Under the pieces are notes generated by a model. It saw nothing but the letters and a program-made list of their open reading frames with translations. It was not told the origin of the DNA and made no database searches. This document shows, piece by piece, positions 35,049 through 42,789 of a stretch of 64,000 nucleotides of DNA (position 1 is its first letter; every line of letters begins with the position of its first letter). This DNA comes from Pedobacter cryoconitis (lineage in GTDB: Bacteria; Bacteroidota; Bacteroidia; Sphingobacteriales; Sphingobacteriaceae), in contig JAAAFW010000006.1 of assembly GCA_019352875.1 (NCBI GenBank), positions 28,917-92,916 on the forward strand, in the 5' to 3' direction. The translations under genes and the position numbers were made by a program.

Positions 35049-35134
35049 TTTTAATGATTAATTTTTATGAATTAATAATTCTTTAAAAATGGAATATGAC
35101 CCTGATAACAGGCAGTAAAAGGAAGTGTATGAAT

Positions 35135-35207
35135 GGTTAGCACTTTTTTTTACGTGGTTGCAATCCCGTTATGTATTAGATAACATCGCAAATCAGTCCA
35201 CCTTTGG
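35135..35207 (-). ncRNA. SAM-II riboswitch candidate upstream of metK
   Basis: On the minus strand the leader reads GGTGGACTGATTTG, then a small hairpin GTTAT-N7-ATAAC, then GATTGCAACCACGT, an A8 run, and GTGCTAACC. The order CUGAUUU, UUGCAA, closing stem 3' strand, A-rich linker and GCUAA is that of SAM-II (metA-type) aptamers, with GTGG/CCAC forming stem P1. The extra hairpin sits in the first loop. The aptamer begins right at the predicted transcription start. No obvious expression platform is visible in the 86 bases between it and metK. Not verified by a covariance model. Confidence 0.68.
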
Positions 35208-35211
35208 TGCG

Positions 35212-35243
35212 CAAAATTACTATATATATTCAAATTAGTCAAA
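35212..35243 (-). promoter_or_regulatory. metK promoter
   Basis: On the minus strand TTTG (35243-35240) and TAATTTTG (35219-35212) are 20 bases apart, a near-ideal Bacteroidota promoter. The start would fall at about 35205-35208, the first base of the riboswitch. Confidence 0.7.
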
Positions 35244-35282
35244 AAATATCAATTATTTTGTAGACTTAAGAACCTCATTCCC

Positions 35283-36179
35283 TTGGCAAAATCGAACATA
35301 TTATTTATTATAAATCCCATTTCAGGTGGGAAGGATAAGCTGAAAATTCCGGCTCAAATTGATGCTGAGCTTGATCGTACGGTGTTTAACCCTAACTTTA
35401 GTTTCACTGAGTATGTTGGTCATGCAGCAGAGATTGCAGAGGAAGCTGTACAGAAGAATTTTGACGTTATTGTGGCGGTTGGAGGCGATGGAACTATCAA
35501 TGAAGTTGCTTCGAAGGTCATGGAACATGATAAAATATTAGGAATTATTCCGCAGGGCTCAGGTAACGGGCTGGCAAGATTTCTTAAAATCCCGATGAAT
35601 ACCAGAAGGGCAGTCAGATTAATTAACAAATTTCACGTTGACCGGATAGATACCGGAAAATTGAACGAAAAGTTCTTCTTTAATATGGCTGGGATGGGAT
35701 TTGATGCCCATGTAAGCTCAGTTTTTGCTGGTAATAAATCACGGGGATTTTCGACTTATCTGCAGCTGGGACTAAAAGAAATGATCCATTATAAACCTGA
35801 AACTTACGAATTATATATTGACGGTTTACTCTATACCAGAACAGCTTACGTAGTGAGTATTGCAAATTCGTCGCAATATGGGAACAATGCACATGTATCT
35901 CCGCGGGCCTCGGTTACTGACGGTTTACTCGATGTTTGTATTATCAAGGAATTTCCACTTTATAAAATTCCAATGCTCGCTTATCATATGCTGAACGCGA
36001 GTACGGAACGGTCTGGAATGGTTGAGATTATCAAGGGCAGAGAGATCAGGATTGTGCGTAAGGCCGATGCGCCTATTCATCTGGACGGTGAACCCGGATT
36101 AATGAGTGCGGAACTTCATATAGAAGTAGCTCCATTATCCTTAAAAGTCATTGTACCCGAAGATAAAGCCATAGTTTAA
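35283..36179 (+). CDS. Diacylglycerol/lipid kinase family protein
   Basis: A 298-residue DAGK-catalytic-domain protein of the YegS/BmrU/DgkB type. It has NPISGGKDK at residues 11-19, VAVGGDGTINEVASKV near 65, and GIIPQGSGNGLARFLKIP near 88, the nucleotide-binding and GGDGT signatures. It phosphorylates a lipid, which cannot be specified. No ATG occurs before the essential NPISGG motif, so the TTG at 35283 is the likely start codon. It is divergent from metK and 13 bases upstream of the SUI1 gene. Confidence 0.88.
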   Translation: MAKSNILFIINPISGGKDKLKIPAQIDAELDRTVFNPNFSFTEYVGHAAEIAEEAVQKNFDVIVAVGGDGTINEVASKVMEHDKILGIIPQGSGNGLARFLKIPMNTRRAVRLINKFHVDRIDTGKLNEKFFFNMAGMGFDAHVSSVFAGNKSRGFSTYLQLGLKEMIHYKPETYELYIDGLLYTRTAYVVSIANSSQYGNNAHVSPRASVTDGLLDVCIIKEFPLYKIPMLAYHMLNASTERSGMVEIIKGREIRIVRKADAPIHLDGEPGLMSAELHIEVAPLSLKVIVPEDKAIV

Positions 36180-36192
36180 AATTTGACAGGAT

Positions 36193-36546
36193 ATGAAACC
36201 AAATAAAAAATCTTTAAGTGATCTGAGCGGAATCATGTATTCAACAGACCCCGATTTTGTGCCTGCACAAGACCAGGATACACCGGAAGAAGTGATTCCA
36301 AATAAACAACAGGATCTGCGTGTAACGCTGGATAGAAAAAATAGGGGGGGGAAAGCAGTCACTCTGATTACAGGTTTTCGCGGCAGTCAGCAGGAACTGG
36401 AAGTTTTAGGGAAAATGCTCAAATCGAAATGTGGAGTTGGGGGAGCAGCGAAGGACGGAGAGATCATTATTCAGGGAGATTTCCGTGATAAAGTGGTTTT
36501 ACTCCTTCAAAAAGATGGCTATAAAGTAAAAAAATCAGGCGGTTAA
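36193..36546 (+). CDS. Translation initiation factor SUI1/YciH-type protein
   Basis: A 117-residue protein with the eIF1/SUI1 fold in its second half: LRVTLDRKNRGGKAVTLITGFRG, then LKSKCGVGGAAKDGEIIIQGDFRDKV. The N-terminal 45 residues are acidic and likely disordered. Bacterial YciH proteins affect initiation fidelity or inhibit translation under stress. It starts 13 bases after the lipid kinase, so they probably share a transcript. Confidence 0.92.
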   Translation: MKPNKKSLSDLSGIMYSTDPDFVPAQDQDTPEEVIPNKQQDLRVTLDRKNRGGKAVTLITGFRGSQQELEVLGKMLKSKCGVGGAAKDGEIIIQGDFRDKVVLLLQKDGYKVKKSGG

Positions 36547-36627
36547 ATTGCTATTTAATTAATTGATAGTCAGTATTTTATGCGTTAGTGTAATTGCTAC
36601 AATAATGAATTTTTTCCTTCAGGAAAG

Positions 36628-36660
36628 CTTGTTTTATCCATAAATAACTCTTTAGCTTTG
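36628..36660 (+). promoter_or_regulatory. pckA promoter
   Basis: CTTG at 36628-36631 and TAGCTTTG at 36653-36660 are 21 bases apart. The -7 ends 19 bases before the pckA ATG. Confidence 0.55.
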
Positions 36661-36679
36661 CCAGACAAATATTCATTTT

Positions 36680-38281
36680 ATGAGCAAGGTTTTACTGCCC
36701 GAAACAGACTTTTTAGGTTTAAATTTAGGCACAGAGAATGCGCTTTTTCAGTTAAGCGTACCTGAGTTAATTGAAGAGGCACTATTAAACGGAGAGGGAA
36801 CACTTTCCAATACTGGTGCCCTGGCAATAGATACCGGCAGATTTACCGGTAGGTCACCTAAGGACCGTTTTATTGTCCTGGATGATATTACGCGTGACAC
36901 GGTCTGGTGGGGGGATATCAATATTGGTTTTGAACCCGCTAAATTTGATGCCCTGCTTGAAAAGGTTTGTGCATATCTGGGAGATAAAAAATATTATGTC
37001 CGTGATGCCAGCGCCTGTGCAGATGAAAAGTACAGTTTATCTATACGCGTGGTCACGGAAACGGCCTACCAGAATCTTTTTGCCCATAATTTGTTTATAA
37101 GACCTGACCAGCATCAGGATTCAGAACCGGAATGGACTATCATAGCCGCTCCCGGATTTTTTGCCGACCCGGAGGTTGACGGCACCAGACAACCGAATTT
37201 TTCGATTCTTAACTTCAGCAGGAAAATGATTTTGATCGGAGGCACTGGTTATACCGGCGAAATTAAGAAAGGAATATTCTCCGTGCTGAATTTCATCCTG
37301 CCACAGCTGAAACAGACGCTTTCGATGCACTGCTCTGCAAACGTCGGTCTATCGGGGGACACCGCGATTTTCTTTGGTCTTTCAGGAACAGGTAAAACTA
37401 CGCTTTCTGCCGATCCTTCCAGAGGGCTGATCGGTGATGATGAACACGGCTGGAGTGACGATAATGTCTTTAATTTCGAGGGAGGCTGTTACGCGAAGTG
37501 TGTAGATCTGACAGCCGAAAAAGAACCTCAGATTCATGCGGCAGTCCGTTTCGGAGCACTTTTAGAGAATATTAATTATTTTCCGGGTACCAGGGAAGTG
37601 GATTATAGTAATATTATTAAGACAGAAAATACCAGGGTAGCCTACCCAATACATTATATAGATAATGCAGTTCTTCCGTCAAGGGCAGGAAATCCGCGAA
37701 ATATTTTCTTTCTGACTGCCGACGCCTCTGGTGTACTGCCACCGATTTCAAAATTGAATAAAGGACAGGCGATGTTTCATTTCATCTCTGGTTATACAGC
37801 AAAGGTCGCGGGCACAGAAACGGGCGTAACGGAGCCTCAGCTTACTTTTTCTGCTTGTTTTGGAAAAGCATTTCTTCCACTTCATCCAACAAAATATGCA
37901 GAACTTCTTGGAAAGAAAATGGAAGAGAATCAGGTTAATGTATGGTTAGTGAATACCGGCTGGAGCGGAGGTGCGTATGGTACGGGGCAAAGAATGAAAC
38001 TGGCTTATACCAGGGCCATGATCACCGCGGCACTGGAAGGCGAGCTCGATAAGGTAGCTTACGAAATTCACCCGGTATTTGGTCTGCGCATGCCTGAAAG
38101 CTGCCCAAATGTGCCCTCTGAGATCTTAAACCCTAAAAATACATGGGCTGATCCTTTAAAATATGACCAAAAAGCACAGGAGCTGGCACTCGCTTTTATT
38201 CTTAATTTCAAACAATTTGAGGATGGTGCCAGCGAGGAAATTTTGAATTCACTCCCTAAAATCGTCAAAAACACGGTTTAA
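36680..38281 (+). CDS. pckA: Phosphoenolpyruvate carboxykinase (ATP)
   Basis: A 533-residue ATP-type enzyme of normal length that converts oxaloacetate to phosphoenolpyruvate, the first gluconeogenic step. GRFTGRSPKDRFIV is near residue 55. The kinase-type P-loop GLSGTGKTTLSADPSRGLIGDDEHGWSD starts near residue 234 and includes the metal-binding Asp. NTGWSGGAYGTGQRM is near residue 425. It has its own promoter and a terminator 57 bases after the stop, so it is monocistronic. Confidence 0.97.
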   Translation: MSKVLLPETDFLGLNLGTENALFQLSVPELIEEALLNGEGTLSNTGALAIDTGRFTGRSPKDRFIVLDDITRDTVWWGDINIGFEPAKFDALLEKVCAYLGDKKYYVRDASACADEKYSLSIRVVTETAYQNLFAHNLFIRPDQHQDSEPEWTIIAAPGFFADPEVDGTRQPNFSILNFSRKMILIGGTGYTGEIKKGIFSVLNFILPQLKQTLSMHCSANVGLSGDTAIFFGLSGTGKTTLSADPSRGLIGDDEHGWSDDNVFNFEGGCYAKCVDLTAEKEPQIHAAVRFGALLENINYFPGTREVDYSNIIKTENTRVAYPIHYIDNAVLPSRAGNPRNIFFLTADASGVLPPISKLNKGQAMFHFISGYTAKVAGTETGVTEPQLTFSACFGKAFLPLHPTKYAELLGKKMEENQVNVWLVNTGWSGGAYGTGQRMKLAYTRAMITAALEGELDKVAYEIHPVFGLRMPESCPNVPSEILNPKNTWADPLKYDQKAQELALAFILNFKQFEDGASEEILNSLPKIVKNTV

Positions 38282-38337
38282 ATCATTTTTTTTAAGCAAA
38301 AATTTGCATTTGAATTTTTTTTTAGTTTTCATTGTGA

Positions 38338-38371
38338 AAGATTGTCTCCTGGCAGAGGCAATCTTTTTTTA
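38338..38371 (+). terminator. pckA terminator
   Basis: An 11-pair stem AAGATTGTCTC/GAGGCAATCTT with one wobble, six-base loop and T run. Confidence 0.8.
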
Positions 38372-38547
38372 ATATAGACCGGTTGTAAAGAATATTTTGC
38401 AAAGAATCAAATTAGCAACTAAAATAATTGAAAGCAATTTGTAAATTTGTTTAGACAACAAATGATTCTATCAGCCGTTGTGTGTATTACAGAATATTAA
38501 TCTAAATTTAAAAAAAAACAAGTACTAAAAACTCAAAAACTAAAAAA

Positions 38548-39375
38548 ATGGCAAACGCACCAAAACCAACAACAGTTCAAAAAGAAAGCTCATCAGCTTC
38601 AAATTTATTCGCTACTCTAGTTATTCCTATTTGTATTATCATAGGTGTATGTATCTGGAAGTTTATCTTCGGTGATGCAAACAACTTTATCGACAACAAT
38701 GCTGACAACTTACCAAAAGTTGGAAATTATGGTGGTATGGCATTTAAAGGTGGTCCAATCGTTGCGGTCCTTGTAGGTATGTTTTTAATGGTAATCGTTT
38801 TCTCTGTAGAGCGTTTTATCGTTATCGGCAAAGCAACTGGTACTTCTAGCTTAGATACTTTCGTTAAAAAAATTCAGGCTCTTTTAACTTCAAACAACAT
38901 TGAAGCTGCAATTTCTGAGTGTGATAAACAAAAAGGTTCTGTAGCGAACGTAATTAAATCAGGTCTGAAAAAATACCGTGAAATGGAAGTTGAAGCTAAC
39001 ATGGACACAGATCAGAAATGTTTAGCTATTCAGAAAGATATCGAAGAAGCTACTACATTAGAAATGCCAATGTTAGAGCAAAACTTAACAGTTATCGCAA
39101 CATTAGTATCAGTAGGTACATTAATGGGATTATTAGGTACAGTAACAGGTATGATCAAGGCCTTCGGTGGTTTAGCTAACTCTGGTGCACCGGATTCAGC
39201 AGCATTAGCAACAGGTATCTCTGAAGCATTGATCAATACAGCAACTGGTATCGGTACATCTACTTTAGCGATTATCATGTATAACATCCTGACTTCTAAA
39301 ATTGATAAATTGACTTATGCAATTGATGAAGCTGGTTTTAGCATCATCCAAACTTATGCTTCTACGCATAAATAA
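38548..39375 (+). CDS. exbB: MotA/TolQ/ExbB proton channel family protein
   Basis: A 275-residue inner-membrane protein. One N-terminal helix (about residues 20-42), a second (about 73-92), then a helical cytoplasmic stretch and two helices in the conserved region NLTVIATLVSVGTLMGLLGTVTGMIKAF and GISEALINTATGIGTSTLAII. It forms the proton channel of the TonB motor with ExbD. A TAAATTTG -7 element is at 38442-38449. The 85-base gap before exbD contains a weak CCGG hairpin (39397-39416), which might help keep ExbB more abundant than ExbD. Confidence 0.94.
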   Translation: MANAPKPTTVQKESSSASNLFATLVIPICIIIGVCIWKFIFGDANNFIDNNADNLPKVGNYGGMAFKGGPIVAVLVGMFLMVIVFSVERFIVIGKATGTSSLDTFVKKIQALLTSNNIEAAISECDKQKGSVANVIKSGLKKYREMEVEANMDTDQKCLAIQKDIEEATTLEMPMLEQNLTVIATLVSVGTLMGLLGTVTGMIKAFGGLANSGAPDSAALATGISEALINTATGIGTSTLAIIMYNILTSKIDKLTYAIDEAGFSIIQTYASTHK

Positions 39376-39460
39376 GAAATAATGAATTTTTTTTTACCGG
39401 CTTTATGGAAAACCGGAAGAATTAACATCATTATATAAAACATAAGTAATTTTTAAAATT

Positions 39461-40069
39461 ATGCCAAGAGCGAAGGTTCAAAGAAAAAGTACAGCAATTG
39501 ATATGACCGCGATGTGCGACGTATCATTCCTGCTGCTTACTTACTTTATATTAACAGCTACTGCAAAACAGCCGGATCCATTGAATGTGACTATTCCTAG
39601 TTCCACTTATAAGATCAAGGTTCCTGAAAAGGATATCGCTGTATTGAGTATCGGTCATGGTAAAGTGTTTTTTGAAACTGCAGGCCAGGACATCAAGGTT
39701 GCTACCTTGGAGAAAATTGGTGAGCAGTACAAAATTGATTTTACCCCGGAAGAGAAAAAACGGTTTAGTGTAATTGGTTCTTTCGGAGTACCGATTCAGA
39801 GTCTGAAACAATTCATCATGTTAGATGGTGATAAAAGAAAGGCTTCTGGTCTGGAAACAGGAATTCCTGCAGATTCTACCAACAATCAGTTAGCTGACTG
39901 GATTCTGCAATCACGTAAAGCTGTTGCTGAATTACATTCTGAAGGAATGAGAGTGAGTATCAGAGGAGATGCAGATGAAGAATATTCTACAATGAAGAAG
40001 ATTATAGATATCCTTCAAAAACAAAAAATTAACAAATTCAGTTTAATCACATCTGCTGAGGGCAGCTAA
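39461..40069 (+). CDS. exbD: Biopolymer transport protein ExbD, first copy
   Basis: A 202-residue protein with one N-terminal membrane helix (DMTAMCDVSFLLLTYFILTA). It carries the essential proton-accepting Asp at D20. The periplasmic part is longer than in E. coli ExbD (141 residues). It is followed 11 bases later by a second ExbD, so the motor may use two different ExbD subunits. Confidence 0.92.
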   Translation: MPRAKVQRKSTAIDMTAMCDVSFLLLTYFILTATAKQPDPLNVTIPSSTYKIKVPEKDIAVLSIGHGKVFFETAGQDIKVATLEKIGEQYKIDFTPEEKKRFSVIGSFGVPIQSLKQFIMLDGDKRKASGLETGIPADSTNNQLADWILQSRKAVAELHSEGMRVSIRGDADEEYSTMKKIIDILQKQKINKFSLITSAEGS

Positions 40070-40080
40070 CTAATAAAATC

Positions 40081-40617
40081 ATGGCAGAATTAGATACCTC
40101 CAGCGGGGGTGGCAAAAAGGGCGGAAAAGTAAGAACCAAGAAGGCTTCTACAAAGGTCGATTTAACCGCAATGGTGGATTTGGCTTTCTTACTGATTACT
40201 TTCTTTATGCTTACCACTACGCTGAATAAGCCCATAGCAATGGATATTGCTAAGCCAGATAAGGATGATAAGTCTGATGCTCAGTTAGAGTTAAGGGCTT
40301 CTCAGACAATGACTATTTTATTAGGTAAAAATAATAAAGTAGCGTGGTATATGGGTGTTGCTGGTGAGTCAGCTCCTGAAATTGAGGGGATTGGTGATAT
40401 CAGAAAAACTATTCTTGAGAATAAGAAAAAAGTAATGGAAACCACTGGTAAAGAAATCGTAATGGTTATCAAGCCAACTTCCGGCGCTAAGTATAAAAAC
40501 TTTGTTGATATCATGGATGAATTGTTAATCACGGGCATTAAAACTGCTCCTGCTATTGATGATGAAAACATCCTTGATAATGAAAAAGCTTTCATGAAAC
40601 AACAAGGAATTTTATAA
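40081..40617 (+). CDS. exbD: Biopolymer transport protein ExbD, second copy
   Basis: A 178-residue ExbD paralogue with a Gly/Lys-rich cytoplasmic N-terminus and helix VDLTAMVDLAFLLITFFML containing the conserved Asp (D33). The periplasmic region differs from the first copy. It lies between the first exbD and tonB in a tight operon. Confidence 0.92.
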   Translation: MAELDTSSGGGKKGGKVRTKKASTKVDLTAMVDLAFLLITFFMLTTTLNKPIAMDIAKPDKDDKSDAQLELRASQTMTILLGKNNKVAWYMGVAGESAPEIEGIGDIRKTILENKKKVMETTGKEIVMVIKPTSGAKYKNFVDIMDELLITGIKTAPAIDDENILDNEKAFMKQQGIL

Positions 40618-40648
40618 AAAATATTTTTAACATTTTAAATAACAAGCA

Positions 40649-41470
40649 ATGTTCGGTTCTAAAATAGATTTATTCAATAAGGAATGGCTTGATGTTGTTT
40701 TTGCTAAAAAGAACAAAGCTTACGGAGCTTACGAGCTACGCAAGCAAAATGGTGCAAATACAACCAAGGCATTATTTTTGGCATCGGCAGTTTTCATCTT
40801 GTTGTTTCTCCTTCCTAGGATCTTGACTCTTGTTCAAGGTCAAATGCCGGAAGAGGTTATTGAGAAACAAGTTGAAGTTGTTGTTGCTCCGCCACCTCCG
40901 GTGGATCCAGAAACACCTCCACCGCCACCGGTTGAGCCACCGCCGCCAAAAACGGATCAGATCAAGTTCCCTCCTCCAGTTGTAAAACCGGATAACCAGG
41001 TACGTGATGAAGAGCCACCTCAGGTTGAGCAATTAAAAGCTGCTGACCCAGGTCAGAAAACAATTGAAGGTGACCCTGGAGCTGATATCGTTGTAGTTGG
41101 CCCTGTTGGTGAAGGCCCTAAACAAGCAGCTGTTGTTGAAGATACTAAAGTCTATGACTTTGTGAGTATCGAAACTCAGCCAGGTTTCCCAGGCGGTATG
41201 GACAAATTCTACGCTTACTTAAATAAAGCGATCAGATATCCTCCTATGGCTCAGGAAAACAATATTCAAGGTAAAGTATTCTTATCTTTCGTAGTTGAGA
41301 AAGATGGTAGACTTACAGATATTAAAGTAGAACGTAAATTAGGTGGTGGTACCGATGAAGAAGCGGTAAGGGTATTAAAAGGCAGTCCAAAATGGACTCC
41401 AGGTATCCAGAATGGTAAACCGGTTCGTGTTAAGTATAACATTCCAATCAGTTTCACATTATCTAACTAA
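40649..41470 (+). CDS. tonB: Energy transducer TonB
   Basis: A 273-residue protein. The cytoplasmic N-terminus has KNKAYGAYELRKQ, typical of Bacteroidota TonB. One membrane helix follows (about residues 40-60). A Pro-rich spacer with repeated PPPPV/PPPPP blocks covers about 82-125. The C-terminal TonB domain begins near residue 185 with GGMDKFYAYLNKAIRYPP and contains GKVFLSFVVEKDG. It links the ExbB/ExbD motor to outer-membrane receptors such as the XusA-like protein at 26949. Confidence 0.95.
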   Translation: MFGSKIDLFNKEWLDVVFAKKNKAYGAYELRKQNGANTTKALFLASAVFILLFLLPRILTLVQGQMPEEVIEKQVEVVVAPPPPVDPETPPPPPVEPPPPKTDQIKFPPPVVKPDNQVRDEEPPQVEQLKAADPGQKTIEGDPGADIVVVGPVGEGPKQAAVVEDTKVYDFVSIETQPGFPGGMDKFYAYLNKAIRYPPMAQENNIQGKVFLSFVVEKDGRLTDIKVERKLGGGTDEEAVRVLKGSPKWTPGIQNGKPVRVKYNIPISFTLSN

Positions 41471-41480
41471 TACCAAATAG

Positions 41481-41708
41481 ATGTTAGACTTCAATACATT
41501 ATTTAAACAGAAATCGCCTCAACAGCGATTTCTGTTCATTTTAGGCCTAGTGATGTTTACGATGTATCTGGTACTCGGAGTGGCGCTGATCTTCTGGAAA
41601 GACATTCCATTCGATATTGAACCTACCTATCGCATACTCTTTGGACTATTACTGATCGTTTACGCGGTCATCCGGTTCTTTCGCCTGATCAATCAAAAAG
41701 ATAACTAG
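41481..41708 (+). CDS. Small two-helix membrane protein of the tonB cluster
   Basis: A 75-residue protein with two predicted membrane helices (about residues 17-40 and 48-66), separated by a short DIPFDIEPTYR loop. No known domain recognised. It sits 10 bases after tonB and 52 bases before the PstS-like gene, so it may be an accessory of the TonB motor or of the lipoprotein that follows. Function unknown. Confidence 0.78.
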   Translation: MLDFNTLFKQKSPQQRFLFILGLVMFTMYLVLGVALIFWKDIPFDIEPTYRILFGLLLIVYAVIRFFRLINQKDN

Positions 41709-41760
41709 TTTAAGCATTCTGCGCTTTTTATCGGAAAATTCAAATCTTTTCTTCCTCATC

Positions 41761-42666
41761 ATGAAACGACTGTTGTTTATACTGCCCTTATTTCTTTTTG
41801 CTGCCTGCAAACCTAAACCTAAAGTGGAAGCTGCAGCAGATACCAGAACCTCTGGTCAGGTACGTATGCTGGTGGATGAAAGTTTTTCCAATGTTCTTGC
41901 GGACCAGATTGAAATTTTTAAATTAGATTATCCTGATACCAAATTCGAACTCATTCAGGGTAACGAAAACAAGATTCTGCCTACTTTTCTGAATGACAGT
42001 GTCAGGGTTGCGGTTTTATCCAGAATGCTTACTCCTGAAGAAGAGCAGGCTTACAAAAAACGTAGTATTCCCATCTTTACGACGAGATTCGCAATCGATG
42101 GTATCGCTATGATAACAGGGAACAGTAATCCGGATTCTACTATTACTGCTGATGAAGTAGTATCTATTTTGAAAGCGGATGGTAAATCACAAAAGAAATT
42201 AGTTTTTGACAACCCTTATTCGAGCACGCTACGCTATTTTATGGTGCTCGCAGGTATTAAAACTCTGCCTAAAGAAGGTGTTTATACTTTACAGAATAAT
42301 AATGATGTTATTAAATACGTTGCAGAACATAAAGACTATATCGGTGTTGTAGGTGTCAACTGGCTTATTCAGGATAACCGGGATATGGCTTCCTTCACTT
42401 CTGAGGTTAAAGTTCTCGCTGTAAAGAACAGTAAAGGTAAACCAGGTGATGATGCTTTTTACAAGCCTTCACAGAAAAATTTGATCGATGGCATCTATCC
42501 GTTTCTTAGAAACGTATATATTATTAATGCAGAGGGTAAAAATGGGTTAGGCACAGGTTTTGCAACATGGCTGGTGAGTCAGCGCGGGCAGCTTATCGTA
42601 CTGAAATCTGGATTAGGCCCTAATAAGATGGTTCCTAGAGATTTAAACATTAGGACTAAGAATTAA
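41761..42666 (+). CDS. PstS-like substrate-binding lipoprotein
   Basis: A 301-residue lipoprotein (lipobox LFAACKP) related to phosphate-binding PstS/periplasmic binding domain proteins. It has LVDESFSNVLADQIEIF, an AVLSRMLTPEE segment and FAIDGIAMITG. These correspond to ligand-pocket loops of PstS, but with differences. No ABC transporter genes are nearby; instead it belongs to the tonB cluster. It may use the PstS fold for a structural or sensing role in the envelope rather than phosphate import, which is inference. Confidence 0.8.
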   Translation: MKRLLFILPLFLFAACKPKPKVEAAADTRTSGQVRMLVDESFSNVLADQIEIFKLDYPDTKFELIQGNENKILPTFLNDSVRVAVLSRMLTPEEEQAYKKRSIPIFTTRFAIDGIAMITGNSNPDSTITADEVVSILKADGKSQKKLVFDNPYSSTLRYFMVLAGIKTLPKEGVYTLQNNNDVIKYVAEHKDYIGVVGVNWLIQDNRDMASFTSEVKVLAVKNSKGKPGDDAFYKPSQKNLIDGIYPFLRNVYIINAEGKNGLGTGFATWLVSQRGQLIVLKSGLGPNKMVPRDLNIRTKN

Positions 42667-42789
42667 AAATTAAAATATTTATATTGCCTTTCTATGACCA
42701 CAGGAAAGGTCATATTTAATTAAAAATAGTACATAAACATTGAAAAAGCTTTTCGCAGCTTCATAACCTTAAAAAAAAATAGATAAACA

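Noticed and set aside
39397..39416. Terminator between exbB and exbD
   Set aside because: The stem is only four plus three pairs with a mismatch and lacks a following T run.
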